The notes: generated by a model from the sequence alone, not told the origin. A stretch of DNA of 64,000 bases from Mixta sp031457955 (GCF_031457955.1 NZ_JAVDXN010000001.1:496001-560000), one strand, 5' to 3'; numbered from the stretch's first letter, positions 17,027 through 26,719 are shown. Numbers and translations: made by a program.

Positions 17027-18159
17027 CGCCGACGGTCGTCCTGCTGGTCGTCTTCTTCCTCGTTAGAGGCCTTTTCCGCCATGTTCAGTTCCGGCAAGGT
17101 ACCGCCGGTAAACTGCACGTGGCGAATCGGGAAGGCGAAATGCACATCCAGCGCTTCCAGACGCTCCATCAGCTGCAGGTTAATCTCCTGCTGAATATCC
17201 ATATATTTGTTGTAGTCGGCATCGGTCACGAAGTAGATCACTTCATACGTCAGCTGGGAAACATCAAAAGAGAGGAAGTGCGCGCGGTCAAAACGCGTTT
17301 GTTCCACACCCTGAATAATCTCTTTCACGATGCCGCCGATCTGACGCGCCTTCTCTGCGGGCGTGTTGTAGCTGATACCGAAACGAAACTGGATGCGGCG
17401 TTGTTGCATGCGCTTGTAGTTGTGGATGGTCTGCTGCAACAGCACGGCGTTTGCGCAGACAATCTGCTCGCCGCTCAGGCTGCGAATGCGGGTGGTTTTC
17501 AGGCCGATATGCTCAATAGAACCGGCCACATCGCCAAACACGATAAAGTCGCCGATCTCAAATGGCTTATCCAGTCCGATCGCCAGTGAGGCAAACACAT
17601 CGCTCAGCACGGTTTGGATCGCCAGCGCCACCGCAATACCGCCCACGCCCAAACTGGCTACCAGCGCATTAATGTTCACGCCCATGTTCGACAGAATCGC
17701 CAGCAGCATAATCGCCCAGATAAAGACCCGCAGCATGATGCCCAGGATCACCATCGTGACCGGATTACGTACGTGGGTAGGATCGCGCAGCATATTTCTC
17801 AGCCACAGGCGTACGCCGCAGTCCAGCCACAGCGCGAACTGGAGCATCAGCGCAATAAACCAGCCGTGCGAGATGTTGCGATGCCAGCTAACGGGCAAGT
17901 CGATAAACTTAATGGCGATCAACAGCGAGAAGATAAACAGCAGCAGGCGACTGGTGGTACGCAGCATCTCAGTGGCGATGCTATACAAGGGGGAGCGGTG
18001 ATCGTTCTCAAAACGTCCAAGACGGGCGCCGATAAAGCTAATCAGCGAGCGCAGCACCCAGTAAATAATCAGGGTGCCGGCAACGATGATAACCGTATTG
18101 AACCAGAACGTCTGGTTAAACAGCAGCGACAGATTCCGGTCGGAAAACAGATTTTCCAT
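17011..18159 (-). CDS. MscS-family mechanosensitive channel
   Basis: A 382-residue small-conductance channel. Several N-terminal membrane helices are followed by the pore helix TM3 and beta domain of MscS (LGVGGIAVALAIQTVLSDVF, then GLDKPFEIGDFI). The C-terminus is an acidic and basic low-complexity tail. The family opens under membrane tension to release solutes on osmotic downshock. It lies between emtA and ycgR, where E. coli has no such gene, so it is an insertion relative to that order. Confidence 0.9.
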   Translation of the reverse strand: MENLFSDRNLSLLFNQTFWFNTVIIVAGTLIIYWVLRSLISFIGARLGRFENDHRSPLYSIATEMLRTTSRLLLFIFSLLIAIKFIDLPVSWHRNISHGWFIALMLQFALWLDCGVRLWLRNMLRDPTHVRNPVTMVILGIMLRVFIWAIMLLAILSNMGVNINALVASLGVGGIAVALAIQTVLSDVFASLAIGLDKPFEIGDFIVFGDVAGSIEHIGLKTTRIRSLSGEQIVCANAVLLQQTIHNYKRMQQRRIQFRFGISYNTPAEKARQIGGIVKEIIQGVEQTRFDRAHFLSFDVSQLTYEVIYFVTDADYNKYMDIQQEINLQLMERLEALDVHFAFPIRHVQFTGGTLPELNMAEKASNEEEDDQQDDRRRQMVR

Positions 18160-18257
18160 GGGGGGAGGATCTCCTTACGGTTGATTAAGCGGCTTAAAAT
18201 CAACACTAAGCCTGGCTCAGGTGCATGCCCTTTGCCAGGCGGGGAGACGAACATCTC

Positions 18258-19004
18258 TTAACGGAAGCGCATCGCCTTCTCACGCGCAAGGCGCTCCAGC
18301 GAAAAAATAATCTGTTGCAGCTGGCGTTCCATTACCGGACTAAGCGAGGCAAAACGGAAGCTGAGACGCGGCGTTGAAACCGTCTCGTTTTTGCTGCTGA
18401 CGGTGGTGCGTGCGCCAATATGCAGCAGCTGCGCATCAATGTGTAATTCGCCATATTCGCCCATATCCAGACGCATACCGCGCCAGGTATCACCGCTGGC
18501 GAGGTTTTCCGGCATCTCGCCTTCCACCAGTACGCCAATGCCGCCCAGTGAAAGATCCTGCAAGCGAAGACGCGCCTTGCCGCCGTCGGGCCAGCTGGCG
18601 TGGCAGTAAAATATCGGATCCAGCGGGGCGCTGATACGAAAGTATTCGCGACGCTGGATCTGTAACAGCTCTGCCGGCAGCGGCGCGCTGAAGGCGGGCA
18701 GGCCGCCAAAGTGCGATTCGTGCAGCTGCTCAAGGTTGAATTCTACTTTCGCGCCTTTCATTTCAGCGCTGATCTTCAGGCTGCGCATGGTCAGCGTGAC
18801 CTGATTATCGTAATCATTACTGCCGTAATCGATCACCAGCAATTCTTTATCAACGGAGAGGATACGGCTAATAAACTGGCCGCGCGCATGCGAGATCATG
18901 ATGGGCGTGCCGTCACGCTCAATGTCGCGCAGTACGCCTAACACTGCCAGCGTGCCACGTTTGTAATATTGCTCGTTGTCTGGCTCTTTCACTTCCCGCT
19001 CCAC
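18258..19004 (-). CDS. ycgR: Flagellar brake protein YcgR
   Basis: YcgR binds cyclic-di-GMP and slows flagellar rotation by contacting the motor. Residues about 15-110 are the YcgR N domain; the PilZ domain follows, with the ligand motifs R118-R119-x3-R123 (QRREYFR) and D150-x-S-x-x-G (DLSLGG). Its length (248) is typical (E. coli 244). A FliA promoter at 19043-19069 places it in the flagellar late class, as in E. coli. Confidence 0.95.
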   Translation of the reverse strand: MEREVKEPDNEQYYKRGTLAVLGVLRDIERDGTPIMISHARGQFISRILSVDKELLVIDYGSNDYDNQVTLTMRSLKISAEMKGAKVEFNLEQLHESHFGGLPAFSAPLPAELLQIQRREYFRISAPLDPIFYCHASWPDGGKARLRLQDLSLGGIGVLVEGEMPENLASGDTWRGMRLDMGEYGELHIDAQLLHIGARTTVSSKNETVSTPRLSFRFASLSPVMERQLQQIIFSLERLAREKAMRFR

Positions 19005-19042
19005 TCTGTTTGAAAAAAATGACTGTCGTTGTTATCCGCTGT

Positions 19043-19069
19043 TTATCGGCACTTGCGCGCAGAAATTTA
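19043..19069 (-). promoter_or_regulatory. FliA (sigma-28) promoter for ycgR
   Basis: The minus strand reads TAAATTTC, 11 bases, GCCGATAA. The -10 box is perfect and the spacing exact; the start codon lies about 40 bases downstream. Confidence 0.85.
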
Positions 19070-19205
19070 TAGCGTTGTTAACTTTTCGCATAAAAAAACT
19101 GCAAAAAGTTATCTCTTAAATCACATAGTTAGAATCATGTCCTATACTTGTTGCCAGAAGTGTGATGAGCAGGTCAGCCGCTAACCGATTTCAGGAGGAC
19201 TGGTA

Positions 19206-19403
19206 ATGTTTTCGAAAAAAGAAACGCGCGACAACCTGGACTATGCGCAGGAACGGACATGCGAAGCAGGCAGTGAACTGTGTCGCGGCATGAACAACGT
19301 TACGCATCAGGCGTGTACGTATGTAAGAAGTAACCCATGGGCGGGCGTCGGTGCCGGTGCCGTAGTGGGGATTATCGTTGGTATGTTAATTAGCCGTAAA
19401 TAA
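19206..19403 (+). CDS. ElaB/YqjD-type inner-membrane protein (short)
   Basis: A 65-residue DUF883-like protein. The family tethers stationary-phase ribosomes or stress factors to the membrane through a C-terminal helix; here that helix is NPWAGVGAGAVVGIIVGML followed by SRK. The usual long N-terminal coiled coil is shortened. AGGAGG precedes the ATG. It is 13 bases before ymgE and probably co-transcribed with it. Confidence 0.82.
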   Translation: MFSKKETRDNLDYAQERTCEAGSELCRGMNNVTHQACTYVRSNPWAGVGAGAVVGIIVGMLISRK

Positions 19404-19416
19404 GAAGGAGTTACAG

Positions 19417-19665
19417 ATGGGAATTCTGTCATGGATCATTTTTGGTTTAATCGCTGGTATCATCGCTAAATGGATCATGCCCGGTAAAGACGGTGGCGGT
19501 TTCATTATCACCATCATTCTCGGTATTATCGGTGCCGTAGTCGGTGGCTGGATCAGTACCTTCTTTGGCTTTGGCCGCGTTGATGGCTTCAATTTCGGCA
19601 GCTTTGTGGTCGCAGTGATCGGTGCCATCGTGGTGCTGTTCATCTATCGCAAAGTACGTCACTAA
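19417..19665 (+). CDS. ymgE: GlsB/YeaQ/YmgE family stress membrane protein
   Basis: An 82-residue transglycosylase-associated-like protein with three membrane helices. The family signature is clear: GILSWIIFGLIAGIIAKWIMPG, then GGFIITIILGIIGAVVGG. AAGGAG lies before the ATG. The position next to ycgR matches E. coli ymgE, which supports the symbol. Confidence 0.9.
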   Translation: MGILSWIIFGLIAGIIAKWIMPGKDGGGFIITIILGIIGAVVGGWISTFFGFGRVDGFNFGSFVVAVIGAIVVLFIYRKVRH

Positions 19666-19680
19666 GCTGTACAGAGAAAA

Positions 19681-19707
19681 AAGGAGGCTGCGGCCTCCTT
19701 TTTTTAT
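19681..19707 (+). terminator. Intrinsic terminator after ymgE
   Basis: A perfect 8-bp stem (AAGGAGGC with GCCTCCTT around a TGCG loop) followed by a seven-T run. Confidence 0.9.
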
Positions 19708-19890
19708 CCCTGCGATTGCGCACTGTGCGCCTGCATCAGCGGAAAATGGCTTTCCAGCCAGTCGGCCAACGCCAGCACGCTGTGGCAGGCGTCCATTGCC
19801 GCCGCGCTGAAATAGTTAAAATACCGGGGCGTAGGTCCCTTTTTAATGACTGGACGTTTGTATTTCGTCGGGGAAACTATTATCCAGGTT
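19708..19890 (-). other. Stretch with a possible gene remnant
   Basis: No complete gene is visible. On the minus strand a frame ending at 19704 reads FSAAAMDACHSVLALADWLE near its end and looks coding-like, but has no credible start; it merges into the AT-rich toxin/immunity segment to its right. It may be the 3' remnant of a gene that stood at this point (E. coli has ycgY here). Confidence 0.3.
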
Positions 19891-20370
19891 TTATATCTGG
19901 CGTATCTCATTAGATACCGCGTATAAAAACGCTTCCAGGGTATGGCATGAGATAAAAAGGTTGTCATGCTGGAATTTATCTCTGGCTTCCCACATATTGG
20001 ATCTTACGTCATACATATAATCATCGAGTGAGGAACTGCCAATCTCTATGCAATATAAATCATCCTCAATAAGTAACTGATAATTTTCCCCCGTCATATC
20101 AGTGAGCAGTTCATTAGCGTGAAAGAGATTGTTTTTGTAGCCAGGGTAATCGTTTATACCATAGATACAAAACCCGTCGATGTTAAAACCATCCATCTGG
20201 GCAACAAATTCTTTATATTGTGTCCAGAATTCAATCGGGGCTTTTCCTATATTCCTTTTGAAGTCATAGTGATAGAGCGTTTCTGGCAGAGATACAGGCG
20301 GAAACGCCTGACCTTCTTTACCTTTGATAATGTCTTTCAGATCGTTAACTAATTTTTTGTCAATCGTCAT
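19891..20370 (-). CDS. SUKH/YrhA-like putative immunity protein
   Basis: A 159-residue acidic protein resembling SUKH-superfamily immunity proteins. The family pattern is seen in ETLYHYDFKRNIGKAP, FNIDGFCIYGIND and the late aromatic stretch. It starts 12 bases after the stop of the HNH toxin gene on the same strand, the standard toxin-then-immunity order, and SUKH proteins are known to neutralise nuclease toxins. The segment is more AT-rich than its surroundings. Confidence 0.7.
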   Translation of the reverse strand: MTIDKKLVNDLKDIIKGKEGQAFPPVSLPETLYHYDFKRNIGKAPIEFWTQYKEFVAQMDGFNIDGFCIYGINDYPGYKNNLFHANELLTDMTGENYQLLIEDDLYCIEIGSSSLDDYMYDVRSNMWEARDKFQHDNLFISCHTLEAFLYAVSNEIRQI

Positions 20371-20382
20371 GGCCTCACCTTT

Positions 20383-21519
20383 TTAAGGATAAACAACACC
20401 TGTTGGCACCGCCCATAATACCTGGCTGACTTCATGTTTGCTTTGTTGACGGGTAATGGTTTTCTGCGCTTTAGTGAATATTTTATGCGCATCTTTGTGT
20501 ATAAGCGTCAGGTTCTGGAAATTATTGGTGCCGCCATCATCCAACGGGATTTTATGATGTATCTCCCATTCGTTATTTGGTCGCATTCCTTTTGCCATTT
20601 TTGCCAGCTCATTGGCATTAAAACGTTTTTTTACTGTCGGATGTATAGCCAGAGTCTTATAAAATTCTGGCTTCACCCTCTGAAATTTTCTGCGAAGCAT
20701 GGCCAGTTCGTCTCGGTCGCGCCGTTTATAATCTAACTTTACAACTGTAATATTATCCAGGAGCTTTGCTTCCCCTTTCGTTTTACCCAGATAACGTTTT
20801 AGCTCTGCTAACGTTGCGTCTGAAGGACGACCTGCAACGGAGGCTTTACCCAGCATAACAATTGACGACAGAGCCACCAACGATCCCGACGTCTGTTCAT
20901 TCAGCACCTCATCAAAACCTTCTGCTGCCGCGCCGCCAAGGTTACGTGCCGTTTCGGCATACATCTCTGGATTCTGATGATATATCCCACCAGCGGCCAG
21001 CAGCCGACCTGCCATTTTGCTGTTAATGGTGTTGGGCGGAGCAGACTGTTGCGTGACGTTCGGCACAGAAACCGCCGTTGGGCGCGGCTTACCGCCTTTG
21101 TTGCGATAGTCGCGGCGGGCGACGGAACGGTGATATTCGCGGATGATCTTTTCTGCACCGTTAATATGAAAAGTCAGCGGATCGCGGCAAACCAGCTCGC
21201 CCTGATTATTGATATAAAATAGCGGGTACGATGAGGTTAAAAATGTATCAAGCATCACTACCTCACCTTCATAAATCATTCTTTTTAGCTTTTCGCGCTC
21301 CCGAAAGCCGTTTGGCGGTAACTGATTACCATAGCCGTTAAAATCGCGTCTTTGCATATTAATAAGCCTGCCACTGGCGAACCAACGATCGTCAAAAACA
21401 TAGTTTCTGTCGATATATGACCAGGTGGCGGAAGGGGAGATAATACGTTCATAGCTTTCTGGCGCAAGGTCATCACATCGCAGGTAATAAAGGTTGGTTT
21501 CGGGCAGGCTGAAGCTCAT
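20383..21519 (-). CDS. Polymorphic toxin with C-terminal HNH nuclease domain
   Basis: A 378-residue protein. The last about 70 residues are an HNH nuclease of the colicin/pyocin DNase class: NEWEIHH (His321-His322), KIPLDDGG, NFQNLTLIHKDAH. The N-terminal 150 residues are an unrecognised delivery domain, without signal peptide; the middle is Ala- and Gly-rich. This layout fits a type VI or similar contact-dependent cargo effector. The downstream gene is the immunity candidate. No VgrG, PAAR or Rhs core adjoins it. Confidence 0.75.
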   Translation of the reverse strand: MSFSLPETNLYYLRCDDLAPESYERIISPSATWSYIDRNYVFDDRWFASGRLINMQRRDFNGYGNQLPPNGFREREKLKRMIYEGEVVMLDTFLTSSYPLFYINNQGELVCRDPLTFHINGAEKIIREYHRSVARRDYRNKGGKPRPTAVSVPNVTQQSAPPNTINSKMAGRLLAAGGIYHQNPEMYAETARNLGGAAAEGFDEVLNEQTSGSLVALSSIVMLGKASVAGRPSDATLAELKRYLGKTKGEAKLLDNITVVKLDYKRRDRDELAMLRRKFQRVKPEFYKTLAIHPTVKKRFNANELAKMAKGMRPNNEWEIHHKIPLDDGGTNNFQNLTLIHKDAHKIFTKAQKTITRQQSKHEVSQVLWAVPTGVVYP

Positions 21520-21719
21520 TATCCATATCCTTATGGCACTATAACGATGTCCTAACCTGGCGAAAAAAGAGAGAGTGATCCAGCGCTTAGCTTGTTTTTT
21601 GTGATGAAAGACATGGATAAAATTGCTGATTAATCAATCCGTTAATTCAGCCTGCGGCTTTCTCTTCGAGCAAGGAAACAGCGCTTAACCTTGCTGACAG
21701 CGGGGGCACGCAAACAAAA

Positions 21720-21744
21720 GGGGCCACGCTTAATACGTAGCCCC
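21720..21744 (-). terminator. Intrinsic terminator after the TonB receptor gene
   Basis: A hairpin (GGGGC-C/T-ACG arms) whose minus-strand side runs into CTTTTGTTTG. It lies 70 bases beyond the stop of the receptor gene. Confidence 0.7.
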
Positions 21745-21817
21745 TGAATTTAACGCGCTGGCGTTATACGCTGTTAACCACCTTTCCGGTTAATCCGCCT
21801 GATGCCGTTTGGCGTTA

Positions 21818-23926
21818 TCAGAAATCATAACCCACGGTAGCGGTAATGGTTCGCTCTGCGCCCCAGTAGCAGTTGCCGGTGCCATAACAGGCAGCTACGT
21901 AAGTTCGGTCAGTAAGGTTATTAGCATTCACCTGTACCCATGCGCCTTTCAGCTGATTATTCCAGACGCCCAGATCGGCTTTCACCGAAGCATCAAACAG
22001 GGTGACCGACGGCATGCGGCGGGTATTTTCATTATCCGCCCACTGCTTGCCGATATAGCGCACGCCCGCGCCTGCGCTGATACCGTAATCGAACTGGTAA
22101 TGGCCCCACAGCGATGCCATCTGGTTTGGCGTGATGTAAGGCGTATGACCATCATTGCCATCCACCGTTTCTTTATAACGGACATGGTTAAGCGTATAGC
22201 CTGCAATGGTACTCAGGCGCGGCGTAAGCTGATTACGTGCTTCCAGCTCAAAGCCCTGCGAATGGACTTTCCCGGCAGGTTCATAATAGCCCAGATTAAC
22301 GTTACGGTTAGCGACGTCGTTTTGCGTCAAATCGTAGGCGGCAATGCTATAGAGATCGCTGGTGCCCGGCGGCTGATATTTCAGACCAGCTTCATACTGT
22401 TCTGATGTGGAGGGCTTCAGCAGCTGGCGCGTGTTCAGGCCGCTAAATGCCGTTGGCGTAATCCCCTGGCTCCAGCTGATATAGGGCGAAAGGCCATTAT
22501 CGAACGCATAAAGTAACGAGCTACGGGCGCTGATATAGTCGTCCTGGCGGCGATCCGTATCGCTGGCATTGGTAACAATACGATCGTAACGACCAGACAG
22601 ATTCAGATGCCACTTATCCCATACCATTTCATCTTGCAGATAAGCGCCGGTTTGGTAATAGCGATGAATTACATCGTTATAATTGCGGTCAAACGCATCC
22701 AGCGTGGTGGTGTAGTTTTTTGCATCTACTGAACCGATGATGCCGGGGTAAGGCAGTTCAGAAATATCATTCTTATAACGATGATATTCCACACCCATCA
22801 ATAAAGTATGCGCAAGCGCGCCGGTAGTGAAATCCGCTTGCAGCTGATTATCAATGGCAAAAGCATCCAGCGAAGAGCGCGAGGAAGACAAACTTTGCGC
22901 AAGCGTATTCGTGTTGCCTATCCAGCCGGATTGATAAAGCTGATCGATCTCGACGTTCGAATGGCTGTAGCTGGCATTTGAACGGAACGCCCAGGTATCG
23001 TTAAAGCGATGCGAGAAGGCGTAGCTATAAATCTGTTCGCGACGTTTATATTGGTTTGGTGAGCCCGCGCCATCATTAAAACCGGGGCTGAGTTTATAAC
23101 CGTTGTGTTCATATAAAGAACCATCGGCCGGGACCGAGCCGTGGAAACCGCCAGACGGATCTTTCTGCAGATAGGCTTTAAGTAATAATGAGGTATCGCT
23201 ATCGGGCTGCCATAGCACTGAGGGTGAAATAGCGTAGCGCTCTTCGCGCGCGTGATCGTATTGCGTATCGCTTTTACGCGTCATCCCGGTCAGGCGCCAG
23301 GCCCACTGACTGTTAATGGCGTTGGTATAATCGAACGCGGCACCATTGGTCTCCTGCGTGCCGGTGCTGAGACGGAAATGACCTTCCTGATTAAATTGCG
23401 GAAGTTTGCTGGTCATATTCACTAACCCGCCAGGAATCGTCTGACCATAGGTCGCGGAAGAGGGGCCTTTAATAATATCGACGCGTTCAATAAACCAGGG
23501 ATCGATTTGCAAAATGTTGTGACTGTTACTGTCACTCATTACGCGCAAACCATCGAGGAAGGTGTTATTGACGTCAGTGCCGTGGAAACCGCGCAGCGAA
23601 ATGGTATCGAAGCGGCTGGCGCCACCGGCAAAGTTAGTAAAGGCGCCTGGCGTATAGTTTAACGCCTGATTGAGATTCATCGCGCCCTGATCTTCCATCT
23701 GCTGGCGCGTGATCACCGAAACGGACTGGCCGGTAGTAATCAGCGGCTGATCGGTTTTGGTCGCGCCTTTACTGGTTTTAACGGTGTAGCCAGAGGTAGG
23801 TGAATCGGCAGTTTCAGCGGGCTGAGCGGTAACCGTCAGCGTCTCTTCCGCCAGTGCAAAACCCGGGACGGCAAGCGCCAGTGAACAAAGCAGCGCAGAA
23901 CGTTTCAGGTTAAAAGGCATTCCCAT
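21818..23926 (-). CDS. TonB-dependent siderophore receptor (FoxA/FhuA-like)
   Basis: A 702-residue outer-membrane receptor. It has a signal peptide (about 1-26), a TonB box (ETLTVTA), a plug with QSVSVITRQQMEDQ and IKGPSSATYGQTIPGGLVN, then a beta-barrel ending in the aromatic terminus GYDF. The overall pattern is that of hydroxamate siderophore receptors such as FoxA and FhuA, but the ligand cannot be fixed by reading. A Fur box lies about 90 bases upstream. It sits between the toxin pair and treA, where E. coli has no such gene. Confidence 0.9.
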   Translation of the reverse strand: MGMPFNLKRSALLCSLALAVPGFALAEETLTVTAQPAETADSPTSGYTVKTSKGATKTDQPLITTGQSVSVITRQQMEDQGAMNLNQALNYTPGAFTNFAGGASRFDTISLRGFHGTDVNNTFLDGLRVMSDSNSHNILQIDPWFIERVDIIKGPSSATYGQTIPGGLVNMTSKLPQFNQEGHFRLSTGTQETNGAAFDYTNAINSQWAWRLTGMTRKSDTQYDHAREERYAISPSVLWQPDSDTSLLLKAYLQKDPSGGFHGSVPADGSLYEHNGYKLSPGFNDGAGSPNQYKRREQIYSYAFSHRFNDTWAFRSNASYSHSNVEIDQLYQSGWIGNTNTLAQSLSSSRSSLDAFAIDNQLQADFTTGALAHTLLMGVEYHRYKNDISELPYPGIIGSVDAKNYTTTLDAFDRNYNDVIHRYYQTGAYLQDEMVWDKWHLNLSGRYDRIVTNASDTDRRQDDYISARSSLLYAFDNGLSPYISWSQGITPTAFSGLNTRQLLKPSTSEQYEAGLKYQPPGTSDLYSIAAYDLTQNDVANRNVNLGYYEPAGKVHSQGFELEARNQLTPRLSTIAGYTLNHVRYKETVDGNDGHTPYITPNQMASLWGHYQFDYGISAGAGVRYIGKQWADNENTRRMPSVTLFDASVKADLGVWNNQLKGAWVQVNANNLTDRTYVAACYGTGNCYWGAERTITATVGYDF

Positions 23927-24017
23927 GTCATATCCCTTAAACAGAATCGAAGCGGCCGCCCGGTAACGGAGCGCGGCCAGAAGTATTACGCAAGCGTAAA
24001 AATATGTAACTGAAAAG

Positions 24018-24036
24018 ACTAATGAGAATTATTATC
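24018..24036 (-). promoter_or_regulatory. Fur box upstream of the siderophore receptor
   Basis: The minus strand starts GATAATAAT and ends in TCATTAG; 14 of 19 bases agree with the classic Fur consensus. Its position before a TonB receptor supports iron repression. Confidence 0.75.
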
Positions 24037-24151
24037 TTTATCGCTTGTCAATTCAAGCTGTGATTTATCTGATTATTTCCAGATAAAGCGTGGGGATTCA
24101 GGGGATTAAACCGGAAGAAAGCGCCCGACCTGCTGGCCGGGCGGGGGAAAA

Positions 24152-25822
24152 TTACTGCGTTTTTTTCATATCGCTGACATTATTACAGGTGACGTCTTTC
24201 GGGCAGTACATATCCATGAGCTTAAGCGTGACGCCGTTGGTCCAGCCAAAGCCGTCCTGCAACGGATATTCACCGCCGCCGCCGCCGCCGAGGTTACCTT
24301 CCACCACATATTTTTCCACCAGCTTATGCTCGCGGTCATAGGTGGCCTGCACGTTATCCAGGAAGCGCATACCGATCTCTTTCGCCAGCGTCTGTTTGCC
24401 GTAGTTATTCAGGCCTTCTACTGCGGCCCACTGCAACGGCGCCCAGCCGTTCGGTGCATCCCACTGCTGGCCGCTATGCACGTTGGTATTAACCAGGCCG
24501 CCCGCTTTAACCAGCTGTTTTTCTACCGCGGCGGCGGTTTTTGTCGCCTGCTCGTCGCTGGCTACCTGAGTATAAAGTGGGAATAGCGCGGCGGCAGTCA
24601 GCTGCGTGCGGACGCTGCTGCGCTGCCAGTCATAGTCGGCATACCAGCCGCCGTCTGCGTTCCACAGGTAACGATTAATTGCCGCCTGACGTTTTTCCGC
24701 CAGCTCGCTATAGCGTTGGCTATCGCTCTGCTTATCCGCAACCTTGCTGGCGTGCGCCAGGGTTTTCTCCAGGTGATACAGCAGGGCGTTCAGATCAACC
24801 GGAACGATCTCCGTGGTACGGATCGTGGTGAGATCGTTTGGATCGTCAAACCAGCGTGAACTGTAATCCCAGCCGGAGGCCGCGCCGGAACGCAGTTCGC
24901 GATAGAGTTCTGCTTTGTTACGGCCCTTAGCTTTTTCCGCCGTGGCGATGTCATCCATCCAGGATTCAGGACGCGGCGCGTCGCGCGAATCCCAGTAACG
25001 GTTCAGCACGGTGCCATCTTTCAGCTTCACCACGCGCTTGCTGGCTTTACCGGCCGTAACGGTTTGCGCATCCGCCATCCAGTATTGATACTCTTTTTGC
25101 AGCTCCGGCAGATACTTACTGTAGGTGCTTTCACCGGCATGCTTCGCCAGTAAATCCACCATCATGCTAAAGAAAGGCGGCTGCGAACGGCTGAGATAAT
25201 AGCTGCGGTTGCCGTTGGGAATATGACCGTATTTATCCAGCTGATCGGCAAAGTTATCCACCATATCCTGAATCAGATCCCAGTGACCGCTTTCCGCCAG
25301 CCCCAACATGGTGAAGTAGCTATCCCAGTAGTAAACCTCGCGGAAACGGCCACCCGGCACCACGTACGGTTTCGGCAGTGGCAGCAGCGAATCATACTGG
25401 TTAACCTTATCGGTGGTACGCGTCAGCACCGGCCACAGCCCGTTGATATGTTCGCGCAGGCTTTGTCCGGCAGGCGGCACATAGGCTTCGCCTGCGGTCG
25501 GCACAATGAAGTTGCTGTCCACAAAGCGGCGCAGATCAAAGTTGCGTTGATTTTTTTGCATCTGCCAGTCGGCCAGAATGGTGGCCGGGTCAAATTTTGG
25601 CACCGCATCGGCAAAGGTTTTCTGATCCGGGAAGAACTTCGCTGACTGAACGGCATGATAAAGCGGCCCCAGGCGCACATCCGGCGACTGCGGTGCCTGG
25701 TTATGGCGCTGCTGCTCGTCCGCTGCCTGCGCATAAAACGATCCCGTTGCCAGCGCGCCGGTAATCATCAAAGGCAACAGCAGAGCGCCTTTCCATTGAG
25801 ACGTTACGGCCTTTTTCATCAT
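24152..25822 (-). CDS. treA: Periplasmic trehalase
   Basis: TreA hydrolyses trehalose to two glucoses in the periplasm (GH37). A signal peptide ends near FYAQA-AD. The two family signatures are present: PGGRFREVYYWDSYF at about residues 156-170 and QWDAPNGWAPLQW at about 445-457, and the Gly-rich loop GGGGGGEYPLQDGFGW near the end. At 556 residues it matches E. coli TreA (565), and the position downstream of the ycgR-ymgE block matches synteny. Confidence 0.96.
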   Translation of the reverse strand: MMKKAVTSQWKGALLLPLMITGALATGSFYAQAADEQQRHNQAPQSPDVRLGPLYHAVQSAKFFPDQKTFADAVPKFDPATILADWQMQKNQRNFDLRRFVDSNFIVPTAGEAYVPPAGQSLREHINGLWPVLTRTTDKVNQYDSLLPLPKPYVVPGGRFREVYYWDSYFTMLGLAESGHWDLIQDMVDNFADQLDKYGHIPNGNRSYYLSRSQPPFFSMMVDLLAKHAGESTYSKYLPELQKEYQYWMADAQTVTAGKASKRVVKLKDGTVLNRYWDSRDAPRPESWMDDIATAEKAKGRNKAELYRELRSGAASGWDYSSRWFDDPNDLTTIRTTEIVPVDLNALLYHLEKTLAHASKVADKQSDSQRYSELAEKRQAAINRYLWNADGGWYADYDWQRSSVRTQLTAAALFPLYTQVASDEQATKTAAAVEKQLVKAGGLVNTNVHSGQQWDAPNGWAPLQWAAVEGLNNYGKQTLAKEIGMRFLDNVQATYDREHKLVEKYVVEGNLGGGGGGEYPLQDGFGWTNGVTLKLMDMYCPKDVTCNNVSDMKKTQ

Positions 25823-26098
25823 CAGTATTCTCCTTGTCCAGACCAGACATGGCCTGTAAGTGTTTGACCATTCAAAAAACTTTAGACGAGATTAAATAAT
25901 TTGCCTGGTGAGAAACTGGGAAATGTGAGTTGGATTAGGGTTTGCACAACGGTGCCTGAAAAGGGACCGGCACACGCCGTTCCGTTCCATGTATATAAAT
26001 AAGCGGTTGATTTTAGGTGGTTTAAAGGTTAAAAATTCTTATCAATTAAACCTTCCACCGCGATTTTTTACCGGAAATCTGCGCTTTCGGAGAAAAGC

Positions 26099-26719
26099 AT
26101 GTCTGTCACGGATTCACTTCTTGCATTTTCTTTTGCCGCCTTGCTTCTGACATTAACGCCCGGGCTTGATACCGCGCTTATTTTGCGTACCGCCACCGTG
26201 GAAAGCAGGAAGAAAGCGTTTCAGGCGGCAATCGGGATTAATACCGGCTGTTTTATCTGGGGTGCGCTGGTCGCTTTTGGCCTGGGCGCGTTGTTGGCGA
26301 CGTCTGAGCTGGCCTATAACCTGCTTAAGTGGTGCGGCGCCGCTTACTTGTGCTGGCTGGGTATCCAGATGATCGTCAAACCGCGTAGGGCATTAACACC
26401 TGACCAGACGGCGAATCCCTCATCAACCAACTGGTTTGTTAAAGGGATGCTGGGCAACGTATTAAATCCCAAGATTGGCGTGTTTTACGTCTCGTTTCTG
26501 CCCCAGTTTATACCTGCAGGCCACTCTCCGGTGCTGTGGACTTTTCTGCTGGTCGCTGTGCATATCATTATCGGCACCATCTGGTCGTCCGTATTAATTA
26601 CCGGTACGCATTTCGCTTCTGGCGTGTTGAAAAAATCGCTGTTTGTACAGTGGATGGATCGGGTCACGGGCGGCGTTTTCCTGTTTTTTGCCGCCAGACT
26701 GGCGCTAAGTCACCGTTAA
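26099..26719 (+). CDS. LysE/RhtB family amino-acid exporter
   Basis: A 206-residue efflux protein with six membrane helices. The family signature is at the N-terminus (TLTPGLDTALILR) and the GNVLNPKIGVFYVSFLPQF segment in the middle. The family exports amino acids or homoserine lactones; the substrate is unknown here. GGAG lies before the ATG. Confidence 0.9.
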   Translation: MSVTDSLLAFSFAALLLTLTPGLDTALILRTATVESRKKAFQAAIGINTGCFIWGALVAFGLGALLATSELAYNLLKWCGAAYLCWLGIQMIVKPRRALTPDQTANPSSTNWFVKGMLGNVLNPKIGVFYVSFLPQFIPAGHSPVLWTFLLVAVHIIIGTIWSSVLITGTHFASGVLKKSLFVQWMDRVTGGVFLFFAARLALSHR

